A stretch of 64,000 nucleotides of DNA from Sindora glabra. Its lineage: Eukaryota; Streptophyta; Magnoliopsida; Fabales; Fabaceae. A program made the translations under genes and the position numbers. Shown here one piece after another: positions 48,701-59,984 of this stretch (position 1 is the stretch's first letter; the number at the start of each line of letters is the position of its first letter). Where the stretch lies: positions 75,087,317 through 75,151,316 of the forward strand of contig CM035233.1 in the NCBI GenBank assembly GCA_020226215.1. Direction: 5' to 3'. The notes under the pieces were generated by a model, which saw only the letters and a list, made by a program, of their open reading frames with translations, had not been told where the DNA came from and ran no database searches.

Positions 48701-49437
48701 TCAAATAGGTTGGCTTGTTCAAATATGGGTCAGTCCGCAACTGGCAAGATTCGTAACAAGTTAGTCCGTACTACTCATATTAAAATATGAGCTCAATTTA
48801 AGGGATCAAAATTCGTCAAAACCCATAATAGGTATGGGCCGGTCCGCATGTTTTAATTAAAAACCTGCGAACTTCATGGATACAAATCAGTTCATATTAC
48901 CCACATTAAAAATGAGTCAAATTTTAAAAGTTCATATCCACAAAAACGGATCATAAGTTTGGACCTTAAAAAAATTTAATTTATTAATAAATTTAAAAAT
49001 CTATTTATATAAGTAGGCTTTTAAATATATTAACAAATCAAATCAAATTTTTTTAACAAATCAAACTGAATCTACATTTTGATTTTATACATACAACATA
49101 TCAAATTCAAACTAATAATTTAAAAAATAAATTTAACTCAATTTAACCTATTCATACCCAATAAATGTGTGCAGTGTTTAAACTCAACCATGTCCACAGT
49201 GCCGTGGTATGGAAATGGAACTCCTGTCGGAAGCGTTTCGTGAATATCTTTACAAATTACAATCATCGATTTCTAATGAATTGAAAAAAAAAACACAGCT
49301 CAGATAAGTCAATAACATCTTAGAAATTCAAGCGGATTTAAGTGGCAGTCAGTCCACAAGACGGGGCGGTAATCTGAAGAACGCAAAAAAGGAAGAATTC
49401 CACCACCTCACAGACAGAAACTACAATAATAATGCTT
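45718..49437. other. Intergenic region between tail-anchored gene and family C repeat
   Basis: About 3.7 kb with no supported gene. 45.7-46.4 kb has genic composition and likely contains promoter sequence, but its ORFs lack motifs. 47.1-47.3 and 48.4-49.2 kb contain dispersed-repeat-like text with recurring gggtc/gacc words (for example ataggtatgggccggtccgc). Confidence 0.45.
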
Positions 49438-49936
49438 TTAACACAATAAATAAATTATTTTATAATTTATATTAATAGATTATAAATTAATTTTTAAAGA
49501 TATTTGAAATACTAATTTATTAAAAAAATAAATTCTAATTTAATAAATTCCTTATATAATTTGACTTATTAATTTTTATTTATCAAATTTATTCCTTTTT
49601 AATTAACAAAAATACTTTCTTAATTATATTTTAAATAATCATATTCTTATTCTAAATAGTAAATAAATAAATAATGTATAAATAAATAAACATATATCAT
49701 AAATATAATTAATTATATTTTAAAAATTATATTTTAATTAATATATATTTATTATATCAATTTAACTTGATCTCAAAATAAATATAAATCAACTTAATTC
49801 ATATATTTATTTATATTGATATCGTTTTAAAATTATTTTATATTTTAAATTAATTTAATAATTAATTCTATTAAATACTTCTAATACAATTAATTAATAT
49901 AACAATTATCAATTAATTGCACTAAACATAACCTTT
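49438..49936 (-). mobile_element. MITE-like element, family C, copy 2
   Basis: Inverted relative of 19695-20095. Its right end, reverse-complemented, reads ggttatgtttagtgcaatta, matching the left end of copy 1, and the internal taacttgatctcaaaataaa matches the aagatcaagtta block. AT-rich and non-coding. Confidence 0.65.
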
Positions 49937-50280
49937 ATCTCATCTATCTCATCGTAGTACTAAAATGTCATCACCATTACCTTTTATATTGTCACAATAT
50001 ATATAAAATTTAAAAAGTATTTTTTTTAATTTCTCTAAGAAGAGGAATCTCTGCGATCTTATAATTTTGTAATACAAGCTGACCCCACCCTCTACCTATT
50101 TTTTTCTTTTTTGAATAATATATATTCAAGAATAAAATGCGTTACATATTATATTCAAATCTCATGCAATAAACATTGGCGCTTGGCTCATTCCGTATAG
50201 AAGAACATAGCAAGGGATCACGCTAAGTATATTCTCAGCCAAAAAGTCATTTCAAAGTTCTGAATTTTTTATTTTTTTAT

Positions 50281-50308
50281 TTTTTTTTTTTTGGGGGGGG
50301 GGGGGGGG
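50281..50308. repeat. T12-G16 homopolymer junction
   Basis: Twelve T followed directly by sixteen G, about 160 bases beyond the RPS3A stop codon. On the RPS3A sense strand it reads C16 then A12. It may be a replication-slippage tract or an assembly artefact. Confidence 0.95.
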
Positions 50309-50469
50309 TTTAACTATTCTGAATAACTCATCTCTTTCTCTAAACATAAGTATAGCAAGTTATGGGTAAATATATAATTGAAAGCCAAAATTGTCTTGTA
50401 GGCTATATTTGATCTAATTGAACCTCTCATACGACAAAAACCTTTATGTAGATGATATAATAGCTATGT

Positions 50470-52564
50470 TCAAGTTCCAACAACTTCAGTCTCGCCCTCA
50501 ACCATGGTTTCATCAGCAGGTCGGTCTACCTTAACGCCAACATCCTCAGAGTAGTCTCCATGAACCTGAGCAAACGACAATGCAAGGCTCGTATCAAAAA
50601 TCATAACCATAAGTGCAAGTATTCCATAATTTTGGGACAAAGAATTGAGACAAGGAAGACCTTATATGCTGTCTACACCTTTTTCTGAGGCTTACAAATT
50701 TTAACAAATGGAAAAAGAATTCAACTGCATGGAAAAATGAAAAACTGATACCTCCATCAATTTGCCAAGATCAAATTTTGGGGCTTTCAGGATCTTGACT
50801 TTACGAATGAAAACATTCTGCAAAGGGTAGATGCTAGAAGTTGCCTTCTCAATTTCCCTTCCAATCGCCTCAGGGATAAACTTCACAACCAAATCCTTCA
50901 GATCACAAGAGGCAGCTTGGTTTATCATTATTTCCCTCATCCTGCGGCGAATCTGGCAAAAAGCCATGCAAACAAAAGCAGAAAAGCTTTAAAATCATTT
51001 ATCAGGAAGAGTAGCATGACTGGAAGTTTATTATTATTGCATCAGCGAGACCATAACAAGATGGGTTACGAAATCTGTACCTGTCGAATCTGACTTGTTT
51101 GAGCATAACAGGTCCTCTTAACTTGATTGGCACGCCTTTTTGTAAAAGCAATACAGAACATCCTCAAAGTGTAGTTGTCAGTAGTCTTGACATCAACATG
51201 GGCCTCAATTAATGTTTGCCACTTGCGAACCAGTGACCTCAGCTTATCTGTGGTGAAGTCCATACCCTAACGATTGGCAATAAATAGAATATTGCTAGCC
51301 CTTAAACTTTAGAACAGAAGTTACTCAATTCATTAAATTATTAACTTGATAACATACCCAGAAGTTTGTGAGTACATTCCTTCCTTGCACATCCTCTGCT
51401 CTCAATCGGATCTTCCTGTAGGCATGGTCCTCATCTCTCTGAAGATCAGCCAGAGAGATCTCAAACACTCTATGTTTAAGTCCCTCAGATGCAATCTGCT
51501 CAGGTGAAGACAGTAAAATTTAAAATATATATATAAATTCAAGAAACAGATGCAACAACGATGAATATTAGACAGATTTGGTAGGAACAAGTGCTTCCAA
51601 AGGTACTGCAACAGTTTAAAGTGAAGCAATGAATCGCACCCTCCCTACTCCATTTGTTAGGCAAACTTATTTTCATACGACAGAGACAAACAGATAACCA
51701 TGAAGATAATAATCCCCGAATTCAATGCTAAATTCACTACTCCCAACATGCATTTTTTTAAAAAATTCCATTTACCAATTATATGCTTTAATAATTTTTC
51801 TTGCAAAACCTTGTTTACTAACAAAGGAAAACAGCAAAAGCTTAGCCAATTTTACACTGTTATGTTCGAAGATTTTTCAGCGTATTTACTCACTGCATCC
51901 TCATCATGTAAGTAAGCAGATACAACAGATATTTAAAAAATACTGAAAATCCACCCATCTAAACAATGCCAGTAAATTGAATTTGGATCCTCTCATACTC
52001 CTTTTGGAACCCGCAAATTATCGTGTGAAAGAACAGGATCCAAATCCCAGAAACTTGAAGTTGTGATGCCACAAAGAACGAGCGCGAATTGTTTAATATA
52101 CTAATTTATTTAAAACCTAAATGAAAACAGCAAAATGCCACTAGATTTATTTTCACGCATTAATGTGAGAAGTAAACAAGAGAGAAGGGAACCTTAGTGC
52201 CTTGAGTTCGGGTGACGAGAGTTTTGCCGACCTGCCTCTGGTTAAACACAGAAGGTGCCTTGATATCATACCAATCCTTCTTAGCAAAGGGATCCACACT
52301 GCATTCGCGCGAAAAACACAAGCTCAAGATAAGAAAACCAAAATGAAAAAAGTATCCAATTTGTTGGATGGACTTAAAATAAACGAACGCAAGGGTTTTA
52401 ATGTTTCGAATTTGTCCTGCTTACGTCTTCTTCTTGCCTCCCTTCTTTCCCTTGGAGATCCTCTTGTTCTTCCTGTAAATTCATTAAAAAAGGAAGTTTA
52501 GGAGCCTATTCAGAAGATAGCAACATAGTTTTATAGTCAGAAAGCAATTATACCCGACGGCCAT
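50470..52564 (-). CDS. RPS3A: 40S ribosomal protein S3a (eS1)
   Basis: Small-subunit protein of cytosolic ribosomes. Seven exons: 52554-52564, 52425-52472, 52193-52298, 51358-51495, 51081-51266, 50752-50952, 50470-50565. They total 262 codons (261 aa), the family length. Exon 1 encodes only MAVG (11 bases). The protein continues KNKRISKGKKGGKKK, then VDPFAKKDWYDIKAPSVFN, GKTLVTRTQGTKIASEGLKH, RNVLTNFWGMDFTTDKLRSL, TLRMFCIAFTKRRANQVKRT, RRRMREIMINQAASCDLKDL and KFIPEAIGREIEKATSSIYP, ending DETMVEGETEVVGT. All blocks match eS1 and no lesions were seen. The donor of intron 3 (GTTCCC) is weak but demanded by the reading frame. Confidence 0.97.
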
Positions 52565-52607
52565 GTCTTGCAGGAAACGCTGGGAGTGAGGAAGCTCCAA
52601 ACAAATA

Positions 52608-52722
52608 AAACCCTAGCTTCAAGCCTTCAAGTATAAGACTACAGAGCAAGTAGTTAATGAAAGGCCACCATAATAGATGTTTATACGCACAAATGCCCAC
52701 GGGAATCCGATCCCCAGGCCCA
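52608..52722 (-). promoter_or_regulatory. RPS3A promoter: telo-box and site II
   Basis: AAACCCTA lies at 52608-52615, 44 bases upstream of the ATG, and TGGGCC (minus strand; ggccca at 52717-52722) about 155 bases upstream. This is the same element pair as in RPS24, standard for plant ribosomal-protein genes. Confidence 0.75.
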
Positions 52723-52764
52723 ATCTCATCTTCTTTTTCTTGCCAATTTTTCCCCACAATTCCC

Positions 52765-55025
52765 CTCTGTTTATGCTTTATTAATTAACTTATTTGCCCA
52801 AATACATTAGTAAAAAATTACTTGGAAAAATATATCTGAATTGTGGTGCTTGCTAGGGTGTTTTACAGGAATTGGGGGTTTGGAACCCAGGACATGTGGC
52901 AGAATACCATTAGTCCACGTGTGATGCCATGTAGCAAAACAAAGAATTTTAATGATGAAAAATATTTTAATAAAATTACAGTATCTTTTTCAAATCTTGG
53001 GCTTTGAATTCCGGTCACACGGTAATTTATAATTCTAAACATGTGAATATGTGTTAGCAAAATTATATATTTTTGGATAAAATATTTTAAATAAAATTAC
53101 AAAGATAACCCTAATCAAATTACAAAAAAAGGAAGCGAATTTTCATCATTGATCATGTTAGTCCTTCTGACCTTAGGCCATTTTTTTTTCTTGCAAATTA
53201 TGAATAGAAGCCATCAATGCCAAACAGAAGAATGTCAATTTAATTTTTTTTAATAATTTTTGTATTATTTTAATTTTTATCAATTTTATTATTTACAATA
53301 CATATATTAATATTTTTTAGTAGTATGTATATATATATATATATATATTATATTTTTAATTCCTATTACTTAATAATTCATATATTATTTTCTTTTTATT
53401 ATTTATTTTATCACATATTTTTTGTATGAATACCTAATCTTTACTGTTAAAGTGCTATTATTACTAATATATATAAATATAACATAATATATTTTTATTG
53501 CATAATAAAATATATTAAATAACTTAATAATTCAATTTAATTCAAATATTTATTGATAATGATATTTATCATTTTAATATTATTGAACTATATTTTATAT
53601 TTTTAAGAATTTAATTTCCCTTTACTATCAATGTAAATCTACTTTACATTATCACTTAATCATGTAATGTCATATTGATAAATAGATGTTAAAATTTCTT
53701 TAATACGGTTAAATTTTTTTAACTATTTTTAATGAAATATCTTCTTATCATTTATTAATAGTGTGAAATATTTTATTTTAATAATAAATCAAATTTAAAT
53801 TATATTTTTAATTACATAATATTTCACATCACATTTGTTATATTGTTTAAATAATTCATATTATTTAACTACATTTACATAATATATCTTAATTAAATAT
53901 TATATTTGTCAAATAAAAATTTACATAATACACTAATTTGATAGGAGTCAAAAGAAATAATAGTTTAGAGGAGTAATGTAAATAAGGTAAAATCACAATA
54001 TTACCCACTAGAAACGAGGAGAGGTTAGAAGAGTTTCATCGCGATCTTCTTTGCGCCTCTACCGTAAGATAGTAAAGGCGAACGCTATCACGAACTTTAC
54101 TGCATTCTTAATTAATTTCATCTTAAGTTGGCTTTTGCCTGAAGGAAATAGTTACAATGCGATGTTGGATTTAGTCCCCGTGATGTTCATTGATGGAGTT
54201 TAGACGTAAGAAATCAAAGAAACAAATAGAAGAATGAAATTGAGAGAGGTTTGGTGTATTTAGATATATATTTATTTTTATATTTTTAAAAATTATTTTT
54301 AAACTAAAAAATTAAATATTAAAAAATGTTCATTATTGTAAATAAAAAATATTTTATGTAATTATAAATTAACATTCAAAACAAAAAATATATTTAAAAA
54401 TTATTTTTTATCATTAAGCTACATATTTAAAGATAATTTTTAAAAATAAATTTTAAAAATAAATTTTAAATATTTTTTTATTTTTAAAAATAAAATAATT
54501 ATTTTAAAAATTAGAAAACAAATACACCATTTTTTATTTGGAATGAAAGAATATTTGATTCCTTAATAGGCATTTAAAAAAAAAAAGGCAATCTAAAAAG
54601 TGCCTGTCTTAACTTCTAGCAATGACTTCCTGTTGATGTTGAACCCAGTTGATGTTTAATGCCATGTAAAATCTTAATCAGTAAACTCAATGTTATCGTG
54701 TAGCTAAAAATCCAACATTATCGTGGAGCATTTTTGGGATTAGTTTTAATATTTGTAAACTTTCATGCCACATTCTTAATTTTTTTCCCACAAAACAAAA
54801 TACATTTAATACTCCAAGGACTCAGACCGTACATTTAGCCATTTTGTGGCTCTCAAGTGGCCACCTTACCTCGGGTTTTAAACCCTAGGGGTACCATAGA
54901 ACTGGCCCTGAATTGTAATTCAATTTGTTTTTGCTGAGCGAATACAAATTTGCCATAACATTTCTGTAAATAATTTTGTACCTTTTAATTATATTAATGT
55001 ATTTAGGAAAACAGGAGAATAATCA
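52765..55025. other. AT-rich region between RPS3A and the MULE
   Basis: No supported gene. Includes a short (AT)n run near 53330. An island at 54.0-54.2 kb (gcgatcttctttgcgcctct) has higher GC but no recognisable content. Confidence 0.5.
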
Positions 55026-55034
55026 TATTATATA
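55026..55034. repeat. MULE target-site duplication, left
   Basis: TATTATATA, identical to 63499-63507 and immediately outside the inverted repeats. Nine bases is the diagnostic Mutator duplication length. Confidence 0.92.
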
Positions 55035-55228
55035 GGGCAAAATATATAAAAGCCCCTTGAAATAAGGGCTTATGCCAAATAAAACCCTTAAACTTTCAAC
55101 CATAACACACAATCCCCTTTAACTTTATAAAAGAATGCAAACATTATTTCCCTGTTAGCAGAAACGGAACAAGGCACGGGCAGAGCACATTAGCCATCTC
55201 TCCCTTTCCAATTACATGAGCATGTTTA
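55035..55228 (+). repeat. MULE left terminal inverted repeat
   Basis: Starts gggcaaaatatataaaagcc and pairs with the reverse complement of 63311-63498. Aligned blocks include agccccttgaaataagggct, ttataaaagaatgcaaacat and tatttccctgttagcagaaa. Identity falls gradually inward and ends near catgttt. Confidence 0.92.
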
Positions 55229-55621
55229 CAGAAGGCACTTTTAGGTCTTCCATCAAAGTATTTTCGTTCAAGTTTTGAATCAAATCGAAGCAAGCCTCTG
55301 TTAATCAATTTGAAACTTGAAGAGAATGGAAGGAGTGATCTCCTAATCTTGCAGTATCTCAAGCGTGGGCTCTGGTGACATAAGGGTGTAACTATGTCTT
55401 TGCGGGGCACTTGCGATAATGAAAATGACATGGACAAATAGAAATTTTAACATGAGATATTGCAAATGTACAAACGAGGTATAAAAATTTTCTTTTAAAT
55501 TGTCTAATATCTTTTAAATTGTAAAAATTATGTAATGATAATTATGATATTTTTCTGCCCCTTCATAGTCTATTTCTCCTTTATAGGTCCTGTGCAATCA
55601 AATCGATAAATCATGATTATG

Positions 55622-56657
55622 GGGGCATCTGGTTCATGAAATCTTACATTCTCAAAAAAGTATACATTCTCGAGAATGTGATTTTCAGGTATATGATTCC
55701 TGAAAATGTCAGGTATGTGATTTTTTGGAATGTAAAATTTTTATGTTTTGTTCAATACAAATATCCGTGGGAATATTTTTTTACATTCTCAAACATATTA
55801 TATTCCTATGTTTTCACACTTATATTCTTAGGAATCTTATTACTTTTTTCAAAAATATTCTTATCAATTTTTTGTTATAAATTAAAATAAATTATAGATT
55901 TAATTAAAAATATATGAATAAAGACTTTTGAAGACTTAATAAATTAACATTTTAAATTATATTTGATTAAAATATAATAAATAAATTAATATATAAAATA
56001 TTAAAATTTTTAAGAATTTAAATTTGAATTTAAATTTTCATATAATTAATTATATAAAATAAATAAGTAATTTCTTTATTGTTGATAAAATTTTTTTATT
56101 TTTTTAAAAGAAAATAAGAGAGAAAGAAGAAAAATAATCTCTTTTAAATTTAAATTGAAAAGAAAATAAAAAATTTTAAATTTTAAATAATTAAAATATA
56201 ATTATCGCATATTTTATCTTTAAATGTTCTTTTTTCATCCATTTTCTTCATGCAAATAAGAAAAGAAATTAAATATTTTTTTATTTTATTAATAAATATT
56301 TTTTATAAAAATATTGTTTATATATATATTTATAAAGAGATCATATGTTATTTATATTAATGATTAAAAAATATTATTTATATATATTTATAAATGAGGG
56401 TATAGAAGAATAGGGATAAAATTATTTTTTTTTTCTATCAAACATTCCCACGGAATGGGAATATAGGATATCCACTTCTCTCCATGGAAATATTTGATGG
56501 AAAAATTAGCTTTCAAAGTAAATTTTTTGAAAAATTGAATCAAATATAGGAATGTAACATTCCCATGAAGTATTCCCAAAAATGTGAAAAATATCCCTTG
56601 AATTAAACATTCCCTATATGCATTCTCATTATTTTTGCTATGATGGATCAAATTATA
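55622..56657. mobile_element. Possible nested MITE-like element inside the MULE
   Basis: Left end catctggttcatgaaatc and the reverse complement of the right end, atttgatccatcatagc, are similar, and both arms carry scattered ggaatgt/acattcc words. The centre is very AT-rich. The pattern recalls small elements with ggttcatg-like ends, but the arms are diverged and no target-site duplication is clear. Confidence 0.4.
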
Positions 56658-56745
56658 TATATATATATATATATATATAAGCTTTGTTTTACCTTCAAAT
56701 TAAGGTCGATTTGTTAGATTGAAACCTCCATTAGATTTAGCAACT

Positions 56746-57327
56746 AGGAATGAGATTCTCATATTTATGTCCTAAATGTTCTCTTTAACTAGAATCAAAG
56801 TCACAGGGGCACTATTTATTTTGCCTTCCTTGAGTCCAGGTTTTTCCTCTATTTTTTCATGGTAGATACTCATACATAATTCCTTCACATTAGTATACAT
56901 TGAATTATGCCAACACTATTTAGTAATCTAAGAATATTTGATTACATCTATGGTCGTCTTAGTAGCTAAGCGGTGATTATATTGTATTCTTGTCTGGATT
57001 AGCTGTTATATTCATTAACACTTCTAACTTTATAAACTGATAATTGTATATGCACCTTCTCTTTATGTTGTTGTGCTATTTTACAAACTACATATCAAAA
57101 CTTGAATCTAAAATATATATAAATTTGACTTAGTAGCTAAGCAGTGAATATATTGTATTCTTGTCTGGATTAGATGCTATATTCATTAACACTTATAACT
57201 TTATAAACTGATAATTGTATATGCACCTTCTCTTCATATTGTTGTGCTACTTTACAAACTACATATCAAAACTTGAATCTAAAATATATATAAATTTGAC
57301 ATTTTAATCTTTATGGATTAAACTATT

Positions 57328-57373
<46 letters not shown>

Positions 57374-57900
57374 ATTCCTATATTTATGTCCTGAATGTTC
57401 TCTTTAACTAGAATCACAGTCATAGGGGCATTATTTGTTTTGCCTTCTTTGAGTCCAGGTTTTTCCTCTATTTTTTCATGGTAGATACTCATGCATAATT
57501 CCTTGACATTAGTATACATTAAATTATGCCAACACCATTTAGTAATGTAAGGATATTTGATTGCATCTACAGTCGTCTTAGTAGCTAAGCAGTGATTATA
57601 TTGTATTCTTGTCTGGATTAGCTGCTATATTCATTAACACTTCTAACTTTATAAGCTGATAATTGTATATGCACCTTCTCTTTATGTTGTTGTGCTACTT
57701 TACAAACTACATATCAAAACTTGAATCTAAATATATAAATTTGACATTTTAATCTCTGTGGATTAAACTATTTCATAGGTTTGTAGTTACTGGATTAAAC
57801 TCTTTATGTTGTTGTGCTACTTTACAAACTACATATCAAAACTTGAATCTTAAAAATATATAAATTTGACATTTTAATCTTTGTGGTTTAAATTATTTCA
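56746..57900. repeat. Complex tandem array inside the MULE (619-bp and 171-bp periods)
   Basis: A large unit is duplicated with period 619 (gtccaggtttttcctc at 56834 and 57453). Within it a sub-block starting cttagtagctaag recurs at 56958, 57129 and 57577 (171 and 448 apart). A fourth partial copy begins near 57790. An (AT)n microsatellite (57334-57371) sits at a junction. There is no coding potential beyond repeat artefacts. Confidence 0.88.
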
Positions 57901-57954
57901 TAGGTTTGTAGCTACTGGGATTAGGTTGACCTTCCCATTGTTTCCCCTGCTGAA

Positions 57955-58146
57955 GTGAATGTCACAGATGGCAATGAGACAAGTTCTGACTTTAAGGCAT
58001 TCCCAAGTTGCACAAAGAAGATAGAAGTTGAATTGAAGTTAAAAGATAAAGAATCTCAAAAGGAAAAGAGTAAGAAAGAAGATAAAGCTAAGCTTGAGTT
58101 GTACAAGATAGAGATAATGACTAACATGGAACAATTATTGAAATAG
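57955..58146 (+). CDS. Lys/Glu-rich ORF fragment in MULE cargo
   Basis: A 63-codon ORF on the plus strand, opposite to the transposase. Its second half is strongly charged and helical (ELKLKDKESQKEKSKKEDKA) and could form a coiled coil. It may be an exon fragment captured by the element or a remnant of an element-encoded accessory gene. No family is recognised, and the ORF may be non-functional. Confidence 0.3.
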   Translation: MNVTDGNETSSDFKAFPSCTKKIEVELKLKDKESQKEKSKKEDKAKLELYKIEIMTNMEQLLK

Positions 58147-59984
58147 TCTCATCAAAGGGAGAAAAAATACTTCAAGATATTAATGGGGACACGGGCTTTG
58201 ATGGGATGCATGCTTCTTATGATGTTGAAGTTAGCCCAAATACTTATGGAAATGTAAGAATTTAGTTGTATTTTGGAATTTTATGTTTAAGGTATAAATG
58301 GGCATTTTATATTTAGCTAACATTTTGGTATGAAATTCACAAGGTTTAGGACTCTTATTGAAATGTACATGTACTAACTTATGATGAATGGAAAATGACT
58401 TTTTTATTAATGTAAAAAGTTATAATTTTTATTTATTTTCGTATGGTCTATACTCAATTTTATGCTTGGTTTTATTTTTACCAAGGGTTGGCTTGATTCT
58501 GGTTTATGTATACACAAGAGAACAACAACATTTAGCTCAATTCTAGTTTACGTATATACAAGAGGTTAGTAAACATTTAATGCACTTAAAATGGCATGCT
58601 TTCATGTTATTAGTTGAGGCCACACCAGTTATTTGTCTAATTATTCAATTAACAAACAAAGCATTTAAAAGAACAAAAAGGCATATTCCCAAAAATAATA
58701 ACAAAACATGTAGCAAATTAGAACTTCTTATTACCTAATTAATTCAAAGTCATTATCAATGCTTAAAGCAAACATTCTTATAAGAGAAGCAAGAAATTTA
58801 TACCAAAATAATATTATTAAGGATAAAATAATATTGGACTAAAATAACAAATCCAAATTGAAAAAGACTGTTAACTCAAAATTAAAGTAGTTAAATCATG
58901 TACAAAAGCAATGATGCATTTCTATTTTGTAATAATGAACCTATTCTTATAATTATACATCAATACAATTATTCTACTATATGAATAGCCTCCATCTCTG
59001 GAAGTGTAATTATATATCAAGATAATCCATGAAAGCACATCCTAATATGGAAAATTCCATACTACCCCATCTTTGAACTAGAGGCCAAAATCAGGTAACT
59101 CCATTTTCTTGAAAAAGTAAGTTTTGCAAAATAAGCTGAAGTAATTCTTGAAAAAGCTTTTGGTGACTTTTACTTTTAAAAATCTACTATTATACAATAT
59201 AATAGTAACTCACACTAAGTAATATTAACTCACATCAAACTAGAGATGTAGAACTTGTGTCCTTGCATCAGTAACATTATCTCTATCTTAAAGATACTAA
59301 GAGAAGCAAAAGAAGTTGTTGTAATTGTAACATAATTAAAGACCTAAGATAAAATGTAAGACCTCAGACAACACCAGAACATCAAATTCATAGTAATTGT
59401 TGTTCTAAACTATTCATGCATTCAGCTTATAATGAAAAGACGTGACCAATATTCTTTAATACATAGTAACTAAATACAAAACACTGACAGCCCAAAAAGC
59501 AAAATCAATTTTCAATTCACACCCTCTAAATACATGATTTTGACAATAAAAAGGATAATAATATTGACTTCACAGTGATGTTTTCTTTAATTCATGATTG
59601 AATGGCTTCTAACTAGCTATTCTATGATGAAAGAGGTACTGTAATGTTGTGTACTTCACCTTCAGTAATATTCTTTAATTTATAGTAACTAAATACTAAG
59701 CATTCATAGAATAAAAATCAGAATCATTTTTACACCTTCTAAATACATGATTTTGACAACAAAAAGGAAAACGGTGTTGACTTCACAATGATGCATTCTT
59801 TAATTCATAATTGAATGGCTTTTAACTAGCTATCCTGTGATGAATAAGGTGTTGTAGGCGTGCTATGCACTTCACTTTAATCAACAACTCCTATGTTTGC
59901 ACTAGAACTCCCCTGCAACTTATATACATTATTAAAACTTACTTGGCATAGTAGGCATTATTCATTGAAACATATAAACCATAG
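58147..59984. other. MULE internal non-coding region
   Basis: No gene supported. Contains a short ~60-bp duplication near 58495-58565 (tggtttatgtatacacaaga / tagtttacgtatatacaaga). It also includes the 214-bp tandem repeat described separately. Confidence 0.5.
59448..59885. repeat. ~214-bp tandem duplication inside the MULE
   Basis: Two diverged copies. aaatacatgattttgacaa occurs at 59528 and 59741, and ctttaattcat at 59585 and 59799. It lies just 3' of the transposase on its strand. Confidence 0.85.

Noticed and set aside
48390..49200. Repeat-like text with many gggtc/gacc words
   Set aside because: Looks like a dispersed plant repeat, but I could not define ends, terminal repeats or a second copy in the window.
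57304..57519. 71-codon minus-strand ORF ending in Ile-Tyr repeats
   Set aside because: Reads through the (AT)n microsatellite in the MULE tandem array; artefact.
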